Source: Desulfovibrio sp.
GTDB lineage: Bacteria; Desulfobacterota; Desulfovibrionia; Desulfovibrionales; Desulfovibrionaceae
NCBI GenBank assembly: GCA_022837365.1
Contig: JALHHV010000009.1
Span: 1 to 16,771 of the forward strand
Direction: 5' to 3'
DNA: 16,771 nt
Position 1 is the stretch's first letter; each line of letters starts with the position of its first letter. Shown piece after piece: positions 9,451 to 16,771 of the stretch. The notes beneath the pieces were generated by a model. The model had not been told where the DNA came from and did not search any database. It saw only the letters and a list, made by a program, of their open reading frames with translations. Position numbers and translations under genes: made by a program.

Positions 9451-10197
9451 TCAGCCGATGGTCTCCATGCGGGCGAAGCGCGGCTCGTGCAGCGGAATGA
9501 CGATGTCCGCCGCCTCCTTCACCTTGAGCATGATGTCGTAGCCCTGCTTGGGGTTGATGCAGGTGCCGGGGGGAATGACCTCCATCTCCATGCCCCGGAT
9601 GGCGGCGGGGGGATTCATGTTCTCGTCGATGATGCAGAACCCGGTGATGGCGGCGGTGCCCTGTTCCGTGTCCACGAACACGGTCAGGCCGCCCTCGGTG
9701 TGCACCGGGGTGTGCACCACGCGGATGCCGGGCAGTATTTCGCGCTCTTCTTCCGTGATCACGCGCAACTGGCCGTTGTCCTCCACGTCGGTGATGTAGT
9801 CCTCGAGGTAGCGGAAATCCAGCGGATGCGGGTTGTGGATCGATTCCAGTTCCTTCTCGTGCACCCATATCTCCGCGTTTTCGCACTTGTAGTCGTTTTC
9901 GCAGTGGTCGTTGTGCAGGTGGGTGTGGATGATCACGTCGATGTCCGCCGGGGTGAGCCCGAATTTGGCCAAGCCCGCCTCGAAGGTGTGGATTTTGCCG
10001 CCAAGGGCCGCCTCGCGGTCGGGCGAGACGATGGGGTTCAGTTCGCCGGTGTCCACCAGGATGCGCTTGTCGCCGCCCTCGATGTACCAGGCGTAGATGG
10101 GGATGGTGTACGACGTGCCGTAGTCGTGCTGGTAGGTCATCATGCCCTTGTCGAAGACCTTGGAACCCACGACGATGGGGTGGATGCGGTATTTCAT
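9451..10197 (-). CDS. Metallo-beta-lactamase-fold hydrolase (N-acyl homoserine lactonase-like)
   Basis: A 248-residue metallo-beta-lactamase-fold protein. The metal motif HTHLHNDH and the next histidine in HTPVHTEGG are present, and a late histidine is in VIPLHEPRF. The overall arrangement (YAWYIEGGDKRILVDTG at the start) is like AHL-lactonase-type proteins. Where most members have Gly-Asp (the bridging aspartate), this one reads ITGFCIID, so that ligand appears replaced by Phe or Cys. The start at 10197 is preceded by GAGG; the upstream in-frame extension to 10365 is low-complexity Arg/Pro/Gly and is rejected. The substrate is not determined; quorum quenching should not be assumed. Confidence 0.82.
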   Translation of the reverse strand: MKYRIHPIVVGSKVFDKGMMTYQHDYGTSYTIPIYAWYIEGGDKRILVDTGELNPIVSPDREAALGGKIHTFEAGLAKFGLTPADIDVIIHTHLHNDHCENDYKCENAEIWVHEKELESIHNPHPLDFRYLEDYITDVEDNGQLRVITEEEREILPGIRVVHTPVHTEGGLTVFVDTEQGTAAITGFCIIDENMNPPAAIRGMEMEVIPPGTCINPKQGYDIMLKVKEAADIVIPLHEPRFARMETIG

Positions 10198-10281
10198 GCG
10201 ACGCCTCGCGTGCTGACGGTTGCCGGAAGGTGGCCGGGGCTTTCCGCGGGCGCTTCCCGCGGGTGCCCGGCCACGGGGCAG

Positions 10282-10310
10282 AGAGTAAGCACTTCCGTCC
10301 CGGTTGTCAC
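10282..10310 (-). promoter_or_regulatory. Possible promoter for the metallo-hydrolase/OsmC genes
   Basis: On the minus strand, GTGACA (10305-10310) and TACTCT (10282-10287) are 17 bp apart, about 85 bp upstream of the ATG at 10197. The -35 is good (5 of 6) and the -10 weak (3 of 6). Confidence 0.35.
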
Positions 10311-10353
10311 GATTCCCTCCCGTTTTAGTGGGAAATGGGCGCGGGGAGCGGAA

Positions 10354-10384
10354 ACGCCCCGGCATCGCGGGGATGCCGGGGCGT
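10354..10384 (-). terminator. Terminator after the chemoreceptor gene
   Basis: A perfect 13-bp stem (10354-10366 with 10372-10384), loop of five, followed on the minus strand by a short TTT. It lies 57 bp beyond the chemoreceptor stop and separates it from the metallo-hydrolase gene. Confidence 0.65.
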
Positions 10385-10440
10385 GCGGTTGGTTGCGTTG
10401 CCGCTTCCGGTGCGCGGGGGCCGGTAGCCCGGCGGCCCGC

Positions 10441-12537
10441 CTAGCTGTCTTCCTTCAGTCCGTGGATGACGTCCTGCAACTCCGACGACAGCCGGGCCAG
10501 CTCGCCCACCTCGCGGGTGGACTGGGCCATGGCCTCGGCCATTTCCGAGGCGATGCGGTTCACCTCGTCGGTGCCCCGGTTGATCTGCTCGGACGCGGCG
10601 GACTGCTGCTCCGACGCCGTTGCTATGGACCGCACCTGGTCGGCCGTGGATTCCACGATGGACACGATGCGCGCCAGCGCCTCGCCCGCGCGGGAGGCCA
10701 GGTCGGTGCTGCGCTGCACCACCTCGGCCGCGCGGCCCATGCCGGTGATGTTGTCCTGCGTGCCGCGCTGGATGGCGGTGATGGCGTCGCCCACTTCCTT
10801 GGTGGCGGTCATGGTCTTTTCGGCCAGCTTGCGCACCTCGTCGGCCACCACGGCGAAGCCGCGCCCGGCGTCACCGGCGCGGGCCGCCTCGATGGCAGCG
10901 TTCAGCGCCAGCAGGTTGGTCTGGTCGGCGATATCGGTGATCACGGTCATGATGTTGCCGATGCCCTCGGCCCGCTTGCCCAGGTCGCCAAGGCCGCCGC
11001 TCATGTCGCGGGCGAACTCGTCCACCTTGCGGATGCTGTCCACCACGTCGCGCACGATGGCGCCGCCCGCCTCGGCTTCCGCCCTGGCGTTCTCGGCGCT
11101 TTCGGCCGCGCGCGAGGCGTTGGCGGCCACCTCGAGCACCGAGGCGTTCATCTGTTCCATGGCGGTGGCGGCTTCGGCCGTGCGGGCGCGCTGCACCTCT
11201 GCGCCGGACCGGGCCTCGTCCACCTGCCCGGCCAGTTCGTGCGAGGCGTTGCGCACGTTGGCCACGATGCCTTCAAGCCGTTCGGCGGTGTGGCGGATGC
11301 CTTCCTTGCGGGCCTGTTCGCCGCGCAGGCGGGCTTCCTCGGCCTCGCGCAGGGCGTTTTCGGCCTTGCGGGTCTGCTCTTCGGCCTCGGCGGTCTTGGC
11401 CTTGGCCGTGCCCAGCAGTTCGCCCAGGTTGCCCACCATGGCGCGCAGGCTGCCGTGCAGGTCCAGCAGTTCGCCCGAGAAGTGGCGCGCGTCGGGCAGG
11501 GCGTCGAATTCTCCCGCCGCCACGCGGCCGGAGGCGGCCACCAGCATCTGCACCGGGTTGGCCACGGAACGGGCCAGCAGCCACGCCACCACCATCAGCA
11601 CCACGGCGATGCCCGCGCCCACCATGAGGATGTAGTTCACCACGCTGGCCGACTGGGCGTACACCTCGGCCTTGTCGATGACCACCGCCATCTTCCAGCC
11701 CTGGTAGCCGGTGAACACCGTAATCAGCTTGTCCGTGCCGTCCATGGGCGCCTCGAAGGTGCCGCGCTGCATCTTCATGATCTGGGCCATGGCGGGCACG
11801 CCGGTGTCCTCGGCCTTCTTGAAGCCGAACTTTTCGTGCCTGGGGTCGGACAGGATGACCGAGGTGTCCTCTACCAGCATGACGTAGCCGGTCTTGCCGA
11901 TGCGCAGGTTGGAGGTGACCTTGGTCAGGGTGGAAAGGTTGATGTCCACGCCCATGACGCCCACGATCTCGCCCGAGCCCGCGCGCACCTTGCTCATGAC
12001 GCTGGCCACCGGATAGCCGGTGGTGGACAGGTAGGCCTTGCTGATCAGCGTGTTGCCGGAAGAGGCCATGGCCTCCTTGTACCAGGGGCGCTTGCGCGGG
12101 TCGTACCCCGCGGGCACGCCGGAGCCGTCGATGTGGCTGATAAAGCCGCCGTCCTGGTAGCCGATGAAGATTTCGTCGTACCAGTTGTTGGCCTTGCCCA
12201 TCAGGGTGAGCACCTTGGCCAGCGCCTGTTCCTCGGGCGTCATCGAGGCGTGGAACAGCTTGTTGTCCTGCCTGGTGTCGGCGTACGAGGCCACCTGCCC
12301 CTTGGCCTCCACCACCCGGGGCAGCGAGGCCATGTAGACCACGTTGCGCTGGGCCGCCTCGAAGAAGGTGGCGATGAAGTCGTTCACCCGTTCCAGCTGG
12401 GCGCTGGACGAATCCTCGAAATCGCGCAGCGAGGCGCGCCGGATTTCGATGGACACCACGGCGGAAACGCTGCCGATGGCGACGACAATGGACAGGAGAA
12501 AGGCGATGATCAGTTTGCTGCGGATGGTCAGAGACAT
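10441..12537 (-). CDS. Methyl-accepting chemotaxis protein with dCache sensor domain
   Basis: A 698-residue inner-membrane chemoreceptor. It has TM1 at about 9-31, a periplasmic double-Cache domain at about 35-295, TM2 at about 302-322, a HAMP segment at about 323-375, a coiled coil at about 375-425 and the signalling domain. The signalling hairpin tip is near 535-575 ([19 protein letters not shown]). The dCache domain shows Y145, R150, W152, Y153 and D198, close to the ligand-site pattern I recall for amino-acid-binding dCache receptors, although one expected Asp is Ser (S171). There is no CheR-tethering pentapeptide at the C-terminus. The start at 12537 has a G-rich stretch just upstream and places TM1 at the N-terminus; the open frame further upstream to 12978 is not protein-like. 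Confidence 0.9.
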   Translation of the reverse strand: MSLTIRSKLIIAFLLSIVVAIGSVSAVVSIEIRRASLRDFEDSSSAQLERVNDFIATFFEAAQRNVVYMASLPRVVEAKGQVASYADTRQDNKLFHASMTPEEQALAKVLTLMGKANNWYDEIFIGYQDGGFISHIDGSGVPAGYDPRKRPWYKEAMASSGNTLISKAYLSTTGYPVASVMSKVRAGSGEIVGVMGVDINLSTLTKVTSNLRIGKTGYVMLVEDTSVILSDPRHEKFGFKKAEDTGVPAMAQIMKMQRGTFEAPMDGTDKLITVFTGYQGWKMAVVIDKAEVYAQSASVVNYILMVGAGIAVVLMVVAWLLARSVANPVQMLVAASGRVAAGEFDALPDARHFSGELLDLHGSLRAMVGNLGELLGTAKAKTAEAEEQTRKAENALREAEEARLRGEQARKEGIRHTAERLEGIVANVRNASHELAGQVDEARSGAEVQRARTAEAATAMEQMNASVLEVAANASRAAESAENARAEAEAGGAIVRDVVDSIRKVDEFARDMSGGLGDLGKRAEGIGNIMTVITDIADQTNLLALNAAIEAARAGDAGRGFAVVADEVRKLAEKTMTATKEVGDAITAIQRGTQDNITGMGRAAEVVQRSTDLASRAGEALARIVSIVESTADQVRSIATASEQQSAASEQINRGTDEVNRIASEMAEAMAQSTREVGELARLSSELQDVIHGLKEDS

Positions 12538-12721
12538 GGTGCCCCCCATGACGACTGGATGTTTACGGTAGGCCCGCCGTGAACCCTTCCGTCGTGTGGC
12601 CGGGATTGCGAGGAGTGTGCGCCCGCGCCGACACCCGGATGGCTCCCCAGCCGCTTCCGTGCGCCGCGCGGCCTTCATGCCCATATTCATGAAGATTGGC
12701 AAGAGGCATCCTGTTGTGCAT

Positions 12722-12727
12722 ATTATA
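12722..12727 (-). promoter_or_regulatory. Likely -10 element for the chemoreceptor gene
   Basis: A perfect TATAAT on the minus strand within the AT-rich island. Upstream -35 candidates are weak (TTGTAG at 15 bp, or CATTGT at 17 bp). It would give a leader of about 180 nt before the ATG at 12537. Confidence 0.4.
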
Positions 12728-12824
12728 AATTTGCGAGCATAACTACAATGATAAGGGGTTGCGCTCATGTGTCCAGAGGAGGCGGTCATGTCGCCGTGCC
12801 GCCGTGCGCGCATGCGCGGCATGG

Positions 12825-12851
12825 TTGCGCGCCGCCCGGCGACACTATATT
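12825..12851 (+). promoter_or_regulatory. Possible promoter for the YhcH-family gene
   Basis: TTGCGC (12825-12830) and TATATT (12846-12851) are 15 bp apart. The -10 is good and the spacing short. It ends 47 bp before the start codon at 12899. Confidence 0.35.
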
Positions 12852-12898
12852 GTCCGCCGCCGGAACGGCGGAACCCCGCCACGAAACTGGAGGAAAGG

Positions 12899-13414
12899 AT
12901 GATCATCGGTACGTCGGACACGTGGATGCGGTATGATCTCGGCCCCGCGTGGCGGGCTGCCTTCGCCTTTCTGGCCAACCTCGCGCCCGATGCGGCCGCC
13001 GGCCGCCATCCCGTGCCCTGCGCCGGGGCGCCGGAGGGCAGCGTGTACGTGGAGGTGGGACGCTACGATACGAAGCCCGAAGGCAGCGGACGGCTGGAGG
13101 CCCACCGCAGGCATATTGACATCCAGTACGTTCTTTCGGGTATGGAATGGATGGACTGGACGCCGCTGGCCGGTCTGGGGGCCCTGGGCCCCTACGCCGA
13201 AGACAGGGACGTGCGGTTCTTTTCCGTGACGGAGCGCCCCTGCGCCCGCGTGCTGCTGCAACCCGGCACCTTCGCGGCGCTGTTTCCGGAGGATGCGCAC
13301 ATGCCGGGCATCGCCGTGCCGGGCGGCCCGGCCGCCATGGTCAAGGCGGTGGCCAAGGTGCGGGTGGACGCCCTTGCCGTGGCAGGCATCCCCGCGCGGG
13401 GGCTGGACGGATAG
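12899..13414 (+). CDS. YhcH/YjgK/YiaL-family protein (DUF386)
   Basis: A 171-residue cupin-like protein of the YhcH/YjgK/YiaL family, some members of which act in sugar or sialic-acid metabolism or biofilm control. The family signature is visible as E67-x-H69 in [16 protein letters not shown] and H134 in FPEDAHMPG, which are the probable metal ligands. The start at 12899 has GGAGG five bases upstream; the longer open frame from 12767 is Arg/Pro-rich and lacks a site. It is followed at 117 bp by the small zinc-finger gene on the same strand. No sugar genes lie nearby, so the substrate is open. Confidence 0.85.
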   Translation: MIIGTSDTWMRYDLGPAWRAAFAFLANLAPDAAAGRHPVPCAGAPEGSVYVEVGRYDTKPEGSGRLEAHRRHIDIQYVLSGMEWMDWTPLAGLGALGPYAEDRDVRFFSVTERPCARVLLQPGTFAALFPEDAHMPGIAVPGGPAAMVKAVAKVRVDALAVAGIPARGLDG

Positions 13415-13531
13415 GAAGCGCGGGACAACGACGGCTGATGGAGTCAGGCCGGATGCGCGCGGGCACGCCCCGCGCCGAGGGGGGCGGACGTAGCGCTGAC
13501 AGGGAGCGGATCGGGACAACCAGGAGGTCTC

Positions 13532-13756
13532 ATGGACATTTTCGATCAGGCCCAGGAACTGGAGCGGCTGGAACGCGAAGCCGCCTTGTCCCGTGCGCGG
13601 AGCGCCTCCGCGCAGGGGCGCGAGGGGCCCGAATGGATCGATGGCGTCGCCTGTTGCCGCGAATGCGGCGAACCCATTCCCCCCGCCCGGCTGGCCGCCG
13701 TGCCGGGTGTGGGACTGTGCAAGGCCTGCCAGGAAGAGATGGAAGCGGGCAACTAG
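13532..13756 (+). CDS. DksA/TraR-type C4 zinc-finger protein (small, YbiI-like)
   Basis: A 74-residue protein with an N-terminal charged helix (DQAQELERLEREAALSRAR) and a C4 zinc finger: C42/C45 (CREC) and C63/C66 (CKAC), spaced as in DksA/TraR. Full DksA is about 150 residues with a long coiled coil; this short form resembles the YbiI/TraR group, which can act on RNA polymerase through the secondary channel. The start is supported by AGGAGG four bases upstream. It ends just before a hairpin shared with the convergent phosphate operon. A role in transcription is inferred. Confidence 0.82.
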   Translation: MDIFDQAQELERLEREAALSRARSASAQGREGPEWIDGVACCRECGEPIPPARLAAVPGVGLCKACQEEMEAGN

Positions 13757-13776
13757 CCCCGAACCCGGTCACCCCC

Positions 13777-13811
13777 GAACGGCCCGCGATCGTCATGGTC
13801 GCGGGCCGTTC
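13777..13811. terminator. Bidirectional hairpin between dksA-like and pit genes
   Basis: A perfect 13-bp stem (13777-13789 with 13799-13811) with a nine-base loop, between convergent stop codons at 13756 and 13848. There is no long T-run on either side. Confidence 0.6.
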
Positions 13812-13847
13812 CGCGTTCCGTGTCCGGCAACGGCAACGGGAAGGCGG

Positions 13848-14858
13848 CTAGTCCGCGATGCCCAGCAGTTCCATGATCAGGAAGCTGACGGAGGCCATGG
13901 TGGCGGCGGCGGGAATGGTGAGTATCCACGCCACCACTAGGTTGCCCGCGATGCCCCAGCGCACGGCGGACAGGCGCTTGGTGGCCCCCACGCCGAACAC
14001 GCAGGCGGTGATGGTGTGGGTGGTGGAAATGGGCGCGCCCATCAGCGAGGCCCCGGTGATGACCACGGCGGCCGAGGTTTCCGCCGCGAAGCCGTGCACC
14101 GGCTCCAGCTTGAATATCTTGTGCCCCATGGTCTTCACGATCTTCCAGCCGCCCAGGGCGGTGCCCAGCGCCATGGCCAGCGCGCACGACAGCTTGACCC
14201 ACAGCGGCACGTGGATGGTGTCGATCTGGTGGAACAGGAACAGGGCCAGGGTGATGATGCCCATGGTCTTCTGCGCGTCGTTGAGGCCGTGGCTGGTGGC
14301 CATGAAGGCAGAGGAGACGATCTGCAATTTCTCGAACGACCGCGTCACCGTGCGCCGGTTGGTGCGCCAGAACAGCAGCATCAGCAGCATCATGCACGCG
14401 TAGCTGACGGCAAAGCCCGCCAGGGGCGACAGCACCAGCGGCACCAGGATCTTCTTGACGATGGACATGCCGTTCAGGGTGGTGAACCCGGCATGGGTGA
14501 TGGCCGCGCCCATCAGCCCGCCGATGAGCGCGTGCGACGACGAGGACGGCAGGCCGAAATACCAGGTGATCAGGTTCCAGGCGATGGCCCCGAGGAGCGC
14601 GGCCAGCACCAGGGTCTGGCTGCCCATGACCATGTCGGTGTTCACGATGCCCTGGCCCAGGGTGTGCGCCACCTCTTCCCCCAGCATGGCCCCGAAAAGG
14701 TTCAGCACGGCGGCCATGGCCACGGCGGTGCGCGGCGAGAGCACCTTGGTGGAGACCACGGTGGCGATGGCGTTGGCGCAGTCGTGCGCCCCGTTGGTGA
14801 AGTCGAAGATCAGCGCGACGATGACGATGACGACGAGCAGCACCGGTATCTCAAGCAT
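13848..14858 (-). CDS. pit: Low-affinity inorganic phosphate transporter, PiT family
   Basis: A 336-residue inner-membrane permease that imports phosphate, probably as a metal-phosphate complex with protons. The two PiT signature repeats are visible: FDFTNGAHDCANAIATVVST near the N-terminus, and SHGLNDAQKTMGI in the second half. GLPSSSSHALIGG and GAPISTTHT are the paired half-helix motifs. About ten hydrophobic helices are present. The start at 14858 overlaps the end of the upstream DUF47 gene in its corrected frame by eight bases, so translation is coupled. DUF47-Pit pairs are a common operon in which the DUF47 protein is thought to regulate the transporter. Gene-level identity beyond the PiT family is not resolved. 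Confidence 0.92.
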   Translation of the reverse strand: MLEIPVLLVVIVIVALIFDFTNGAHDCANAIATVVSTKVLSPRTAVAMAAVLNLFGAMLGEEVAHTLGQGIVNTDMVMGSQTLVLAALLGAIAWNLITWYFGLPSSSSHALIGGLMGAAITHAGFTTLNGMSIVKKILVPLVLSPLAGFAVSYACMMLLMLLFWRTNRRTVTRSFEKLQIVSSAFMATSHGLNDAQKTMGIITLALFLFHQIDTIHVPLWVKLSCALAMALGTALGGWKIVKTMGHKIFKLEPVHGFAAETSAAVVITGASLMGAPISTTHTITACVFGVGATKRLSAVRWGIAGNLVVAWILTIPAAATMASVSFLIMELLGIAD

Positions 14859-15463
14859 TCTTCAGCACCACTTCCTCGATGGCGTCCGCAAGGTCGTCCA
14901 GGCGTTCCACGGCCAGCTCGATGCGGTCGTACACCTGGGTCCACTTCATGATGTCCACCACGGCGCGCATGTCGAGATTCGGCAAGGCCCGTGCCCAGCA
15001 GCATTTCGCATTCGCCCTTGATGGCCTTCAGCTGCTTCACCTGCGCGGCCACGTCGGTCTTGTCCTTGAGGCAACAGATCATCTCGCCGGTGATGCCTGC
15101 CATCTCGCGCATGTTGCGGGCCATCTTGCGGGCCGGAAAGCGGATGTAGGTGAACCCGTACAGCCGCGCCCGGGTGGCGATGCCCTTGATGAGATTGATG
15201 GAGTCTTCCTGGGACAGGTTCAGGCGGTAGATGTCCTCGCGGTCGATGGGGGTGATGAAGGTAAGCGAGAGCTGGCGCGAGATTTCGCGGCACAGTTCGT
15301 CGGCCTCCACCTCGATGAGGTTGACGCGCTTGCAGGCGTCGTCAACCTTCCCGAACTCCTCCAGGATGCGGCTGAGCAGATCGGCCGCTTCCACCAGCAT
15401 GGCGTTCTGGCGGCCCAGCAGTTCGAAGAAGCGGACGGTCTTGGGAAACAGGTTCAAGGCCAT
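14851..15463 (-). CDS. DUF47 (PhoU-like) phosphate transport regulator, apparently frameshifted
   Basis: A cytoplasmic all-helical protein of the DUF47/PhoU-like family that accompanies PiT transporters. ATG 15463 has GGAG seven bases upstream. Residues 1-162 match family expectations, but near 14974 the frame moves by one base. Read straight on, the tail becomes Arg/Gly/Ser-rich and ends at 14810 inside pit. Skipping one base restores a 40-residue ending that starts DMRAVVDIMKWTQVYDRIE and finishes VVLKNA, stopping at 14851 just where pit starts. The corrected product is 203 residues, a normal length. The cause is a real one-base insertion or a sequencing error; the uncorrected protein would be 217-218 residues with a foreign tail. 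Confidence 0.85.
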
Positions 15464-15514
15464 GCGGTGGCTCCGGTGTTGTCGTTTGGCGAGTCGGACC
15501 CGCCGTCCCCCCCC

Positions 15515-15577
15515 GATCCGGTCAATCCGGCCGATAGGGCCGGTCCGGTCGATCCGGTCGATCTGGCCGGTCCCGTG
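15515..15577. repeat. Degenerate 9-bp tandem repeat, about seven units
   Basis: Units in order: gatccggtc, aatccggcc, gatagggcc, ggtccggtc, gatccggtc, gatctggcc, ggtcccgtg. The period is exact and the sequence degenerate. It lies in the leader between the DUF47 promoter and start codon. It may fold or vary in copy number; function unknown. Confidence 0.7.
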
Positions 15578-15686
15578 GCGGGGACGGCCGCCACGCAAGC
15601 GGCGACGGTTACGGATGTGTTGCGGTCCCGGCGGGTGCCGGACGTGCGCTGCCCGTGCGCAAAAAAGGCCGGTCGGGGCCGCGGGA

Positions 15687-15715
15687 ATTCTACGCTTCCC
15701 CCAGCGTCCGGGCAA
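15687..15715 (-). promoter_or_regulatory. Promoter of the DUF47-pit operon
   Basis: On the minus strand, TTGCCC (15710-15715) and TAGAAT (15687-15692) are separated by exactly 17 bp. The -10 matches in 5 of 6 positions. It lies about 220 bp upstream of the DUF47 start, with Pho-box-like repeats immediately upstream. Confidence 0.6.
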
Positions 15716-15720
15716 CCGGC

Positions 15721-15775
15721 ATTGTCACGAATTCGCCACGAAATAACGCGGTTTTGTTACGGAACGATGACGGAA
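15721..15775 (-). promoter_or_regulatory. Pho-box-like direct repeats
   Basis: On the minus strand, 7-base units recur every 11 bp with AT-rich spacers: CCGTCAT, CCGTAAC, CCGCGTT, CGTGGCG, CGTGACA (spacers CGTT, AAAA, ATTT, AATT). PhoB boxes are 7-base repeats of about CTGTCAT at 11-bp spacing. The first unit matches well (6 of 7), the others loosely. The position upstream of a phosphate transporter promoter supports PhoB control. Confidence 0.45.
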
Positions 15776-15862
15776 GAGGAATCCGGAAAGAAGTCCTGCG
15801 ATGGCGGTATGTTGAGTGTTTGAATAGCCCTTGTCGGGACCGGAGGATGCCCGTGGCGCAAG

Positions 15863-15890
15863 AAAAAAGGGGCGGGAAGTTTCCCGCCCC
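15863..15890 (-). terminator. Intrinsic terminator after cooF
   Basis: Stem GGGGCGGGAA (15869-15878) with TTCCCGCCCC (15881-15890) and a two-base apex. It is followed on the minus strand by TTTTTTCTT. A classic Rho-independent terminator about 50 bp past the cooF stop. Confidence 0.85.
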
Positions 15891-15939
15891 GTGGTGGGCA
15901 TGGCCGGGGTGATGCCGCCGGGCCGCGGCGGTGCGGCCC

Positions 15940-16446
15940 CTAACGCTGCATGGCGCGGTATTCGTCCACGGTGACCATGTGCAGGGCCTTCACCGGGCAG
16001 GCTTCCACGCAGGCGCCCTGGTCCTTGCCTTCCCTGGCGCGCCAGTCGGCGCACACGTCGCAGCGCACGGCCACCTCGCGGCGGGGCTGCACGGGCTGGG
16101 CGGCATCGGCCGCGCCTTCCTCGGGCAGGCCGATGAAGGACAGTTCGATGGCCCCGTACGGGCAGGCCATGACGCACAGCTGGCAGGCGGCGCAGTATTG
16201 CTGGCGCATCACCACCACGCCGTCCTCCTGGACCAGCGCGTCGGTGGGGCACACGCGGGCGCAGGGCGCGTCAGCGCACTGGCGGCACTGCACGGGCATC
16301 TTGACGCTGTCGGTCTTGATGACGTGCACGCGGGGCTGGAAGAGGTTGCGCTTCTTCACCGCCTCCTTGATGGTCATGTTGTTGTGCGAGGCGATGCAGG
16401 CAAGTTCGCACTTCTTGCAGGCCTTGCACTTGTCGGTCGGTGGCAT
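15940..16446 (-). CDS. cooF: CooF-like polyferredoxin, four [4Fe-4S] clusters
   Basis: A 168-residue cytoplasmic electron carrier. Four cluster-binding sets are visible: C7/C10/C13/C17; C54/C57/C62/C66; C85/C88/C91/C95; C129/C132/C146/C150. This arrangement is that of the CooF/HycB/DMSO-reductase-B family. In Desulfovibrio the CO-induced hydrogenase operon ends with hypA and cooF (from memory), and the order here is the same, so CooF is the best name; it would link CO dehydrogenase to the membrane hydrogenase. ATG 16446 has no Shine-Dalgarno and lies inside the open hypA frame, with an in-frame TAG only five codons upstream. Its N-terminus is short compared with relatives, so the start is uncertain. 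Confidence 0.82.
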   Translation of the reverse strand: MPPTDKCKACKKCELACIASHNNMTIKEAVKKRNLFQPRVHVIKTDSVKMPVQCRQCADAPCARVCPTDALVQEDGVVVMRQQYCAACQLCVMACPYGAIELSFIGLPEEGAADAAQPVQPRREVAVRCDVCADWRAREGKDQGACVEACPVKALHMVTVDEYRAMQR

Positions 16447-16771
16447 CCGGGGAGGGCACTTCTATGCTTGCGATGTACAGTTCCCTGCCGCCGGTCCAGT
16501 GCACGGCGTCGTGGCCGCACGAAGGGCAGGAGAAGTTCCGCTTGCGGGTTTCCACGTCGCCGCAGGCCGGGCAGGCGCCGCGCAGGGGCAGCAGGTGCAC
16601 GTCCAGCGGCGCGCCTTCGGCGGGCGTGCCTTCGGCCAGCAGTTCGAAGCAGGCGGCCAGGGTGCGCGGCTCGACGCACGCCAGAAGGCCCACGGCCAGC
16701 GACACGCGGGAGACGCGTGCCGCGCCGTAGCGCGCCGCCTCGTCCGAGACGATGCGCAGGATGCCTTCGAC
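16271..16771 (-). CDS. hypA: Hydrogenase nickel-insertion protein HypA, 5' end beyond the window
   Basis: A nickel chaperone for [NiFe] hydrogenase maturation. The frame enters at the right edge with VEGILRIVSDEAARYG, so only about six residues (expected MHEMSI) are missing. The zinc site is clear: CPAC, then CPSC after 14 residues (within about 16520-16580). The normal HypA end, RELYIASIEV, is reached near 16475, but there is no stop. The frame continues out of phase through the first 176 bp of cooF to 16271, adding about 60 residues of Gln/Arg/His-rich sequence. Either this strain has an extended HypA, or a one-base change or error near the CCTCCCC run at about 16452-16458 has removed the stop or joined the two genes. 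Confidence 0.8.
   Translation of the reverse strand, partial: VEGILRIVSDEAARYGAARVSRVSLAVGLLACVEPRTLAACFELLAEGTPAEGAPLDVHLLPLRGACPACGDVETRKRNFSCPSCGHDAVHWTGGRELYIASIEVPSPDATDRQVQGLQEVRTCLHRLAQQHDHQGGGEEAQPLPAPRARHQDRQRQDARAVPPVR

Larger units (their letters stand above)
12538..12898. other. Divergent intergenic region
   Basis: About 360 bp between the chemoreceptor (minus) and the YhcH-family gene (plus). It holds an AT-rich island at about 12710-12755 and two promoter-like elements listed separately. I see no gene or RNA in it. Confidence 0.6.
15464..15939. other. Intergenic region upstream of the phosphate operon
   Basis: About 475 bp without a believable gene. It contains a 9-bp repeat, a promoter with Pho-box-like repeats for the DUF47-pit operon, and the cooF terminator. 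Open frames here are low-complexity shadows. Confidence 0.6.

Noticed and set aside
8800..12582. A 1260-codon open frame on the plus strand across the OsmC, metallo-hydrolase and chemoreceptor genes
   Set aside because: It is antisense to three clear genes, its product is His/Gly/Val-rich low complexity, and it has no ribosome site. It follows from GC-rich third positions on the other strand.
15515..15577. CRISPR-like array
   Set aside because: The units are 9 bp, contiguous and without spacers; no cas genes are seen.

Overview
This window looks like chromosomal DNA of a high-GC sulfate-reducing deltaproteobacterium of the Desulfovibrio/Nitratidesulfovibrio type. The evidence is a hypA-cooF pair as found at the end of the Desulfovibrio CO-induced hydrogenase operon, a DsrK/HdrD-like iron-sulfur protein beside a DsrM/NarI-like cytochrome b, and two genes whose reading frames continue through UGA into SECIS-like hairpins. 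The last point implies a selenocysteine-using host, which Desulfovibrio is known to be. All calls come from reading the sequence; no search was run.

Layout. Positions 1-3070 (minus strand): pgl (6-phosphogluconolactonase), then topB (DNA topoisomerase III), which runs off the left edge. Positions 3272-8704 (plus strand): the most interesting block. A promoter with an overlapping ArsR-type operator drives an ArsR regulator. It is followed by a small protein interrupted by UGA, a polytopic membrane protein interrupted by UGA, a NarI/DsrM-like cytochrome b, an HdrD/DsrK-like iron-sulfur protein and a DsrE-family protein, then a 16-bp hairpin terminator. Positions 8878-12537 (minus strand): a methyl-accepting chemotaxis protein, a metallo-beta-lactamase-fold protein and an OsmC-family protein. 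Positions 12899-13756 (plus strand): a YhcH/YjgK/YiaL-family protein and a small DksA/TraR-type zinc-finger protein, ending at a hairpin shared with the convergent phosphate operon. Positions 13848-15463 (minus strand): a DUF47 (PhoU-like) gene that appears frameshifted, then a Pit phosphate transporter, behind a promoter with Pho-box-like repeats. Positions 15863-16771 (minus strand): the 5'-truncated hypA and cooF, closed by a strong intrinsic terminator.

Main result. In both UGA-interrupted genes the codon is followed in the same frame by convincing protein sequence, and 18-20 nt later by a hairpin whose loop contains GGU, as in bacterial SECIS elements. The membrane protein gains a whole transmembrane helix by readthrough. 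Together with the cytochrome b, the HdrD/DsrK-like subunit, DsrE and the ArsR regulator, this suggests a selenocysteine-dependent, membrane-linked sulfur redox or transport system. The membrane protein may be what NCBI calls a 'TsoY family (seleno)protein'; that name is from memory and unchecked. The substrate is not known from the sequence.

Quality notes. The frame change in the DUF47 gene and the absence of a hypA stop before cooF could be real mutations or base-calling errors.
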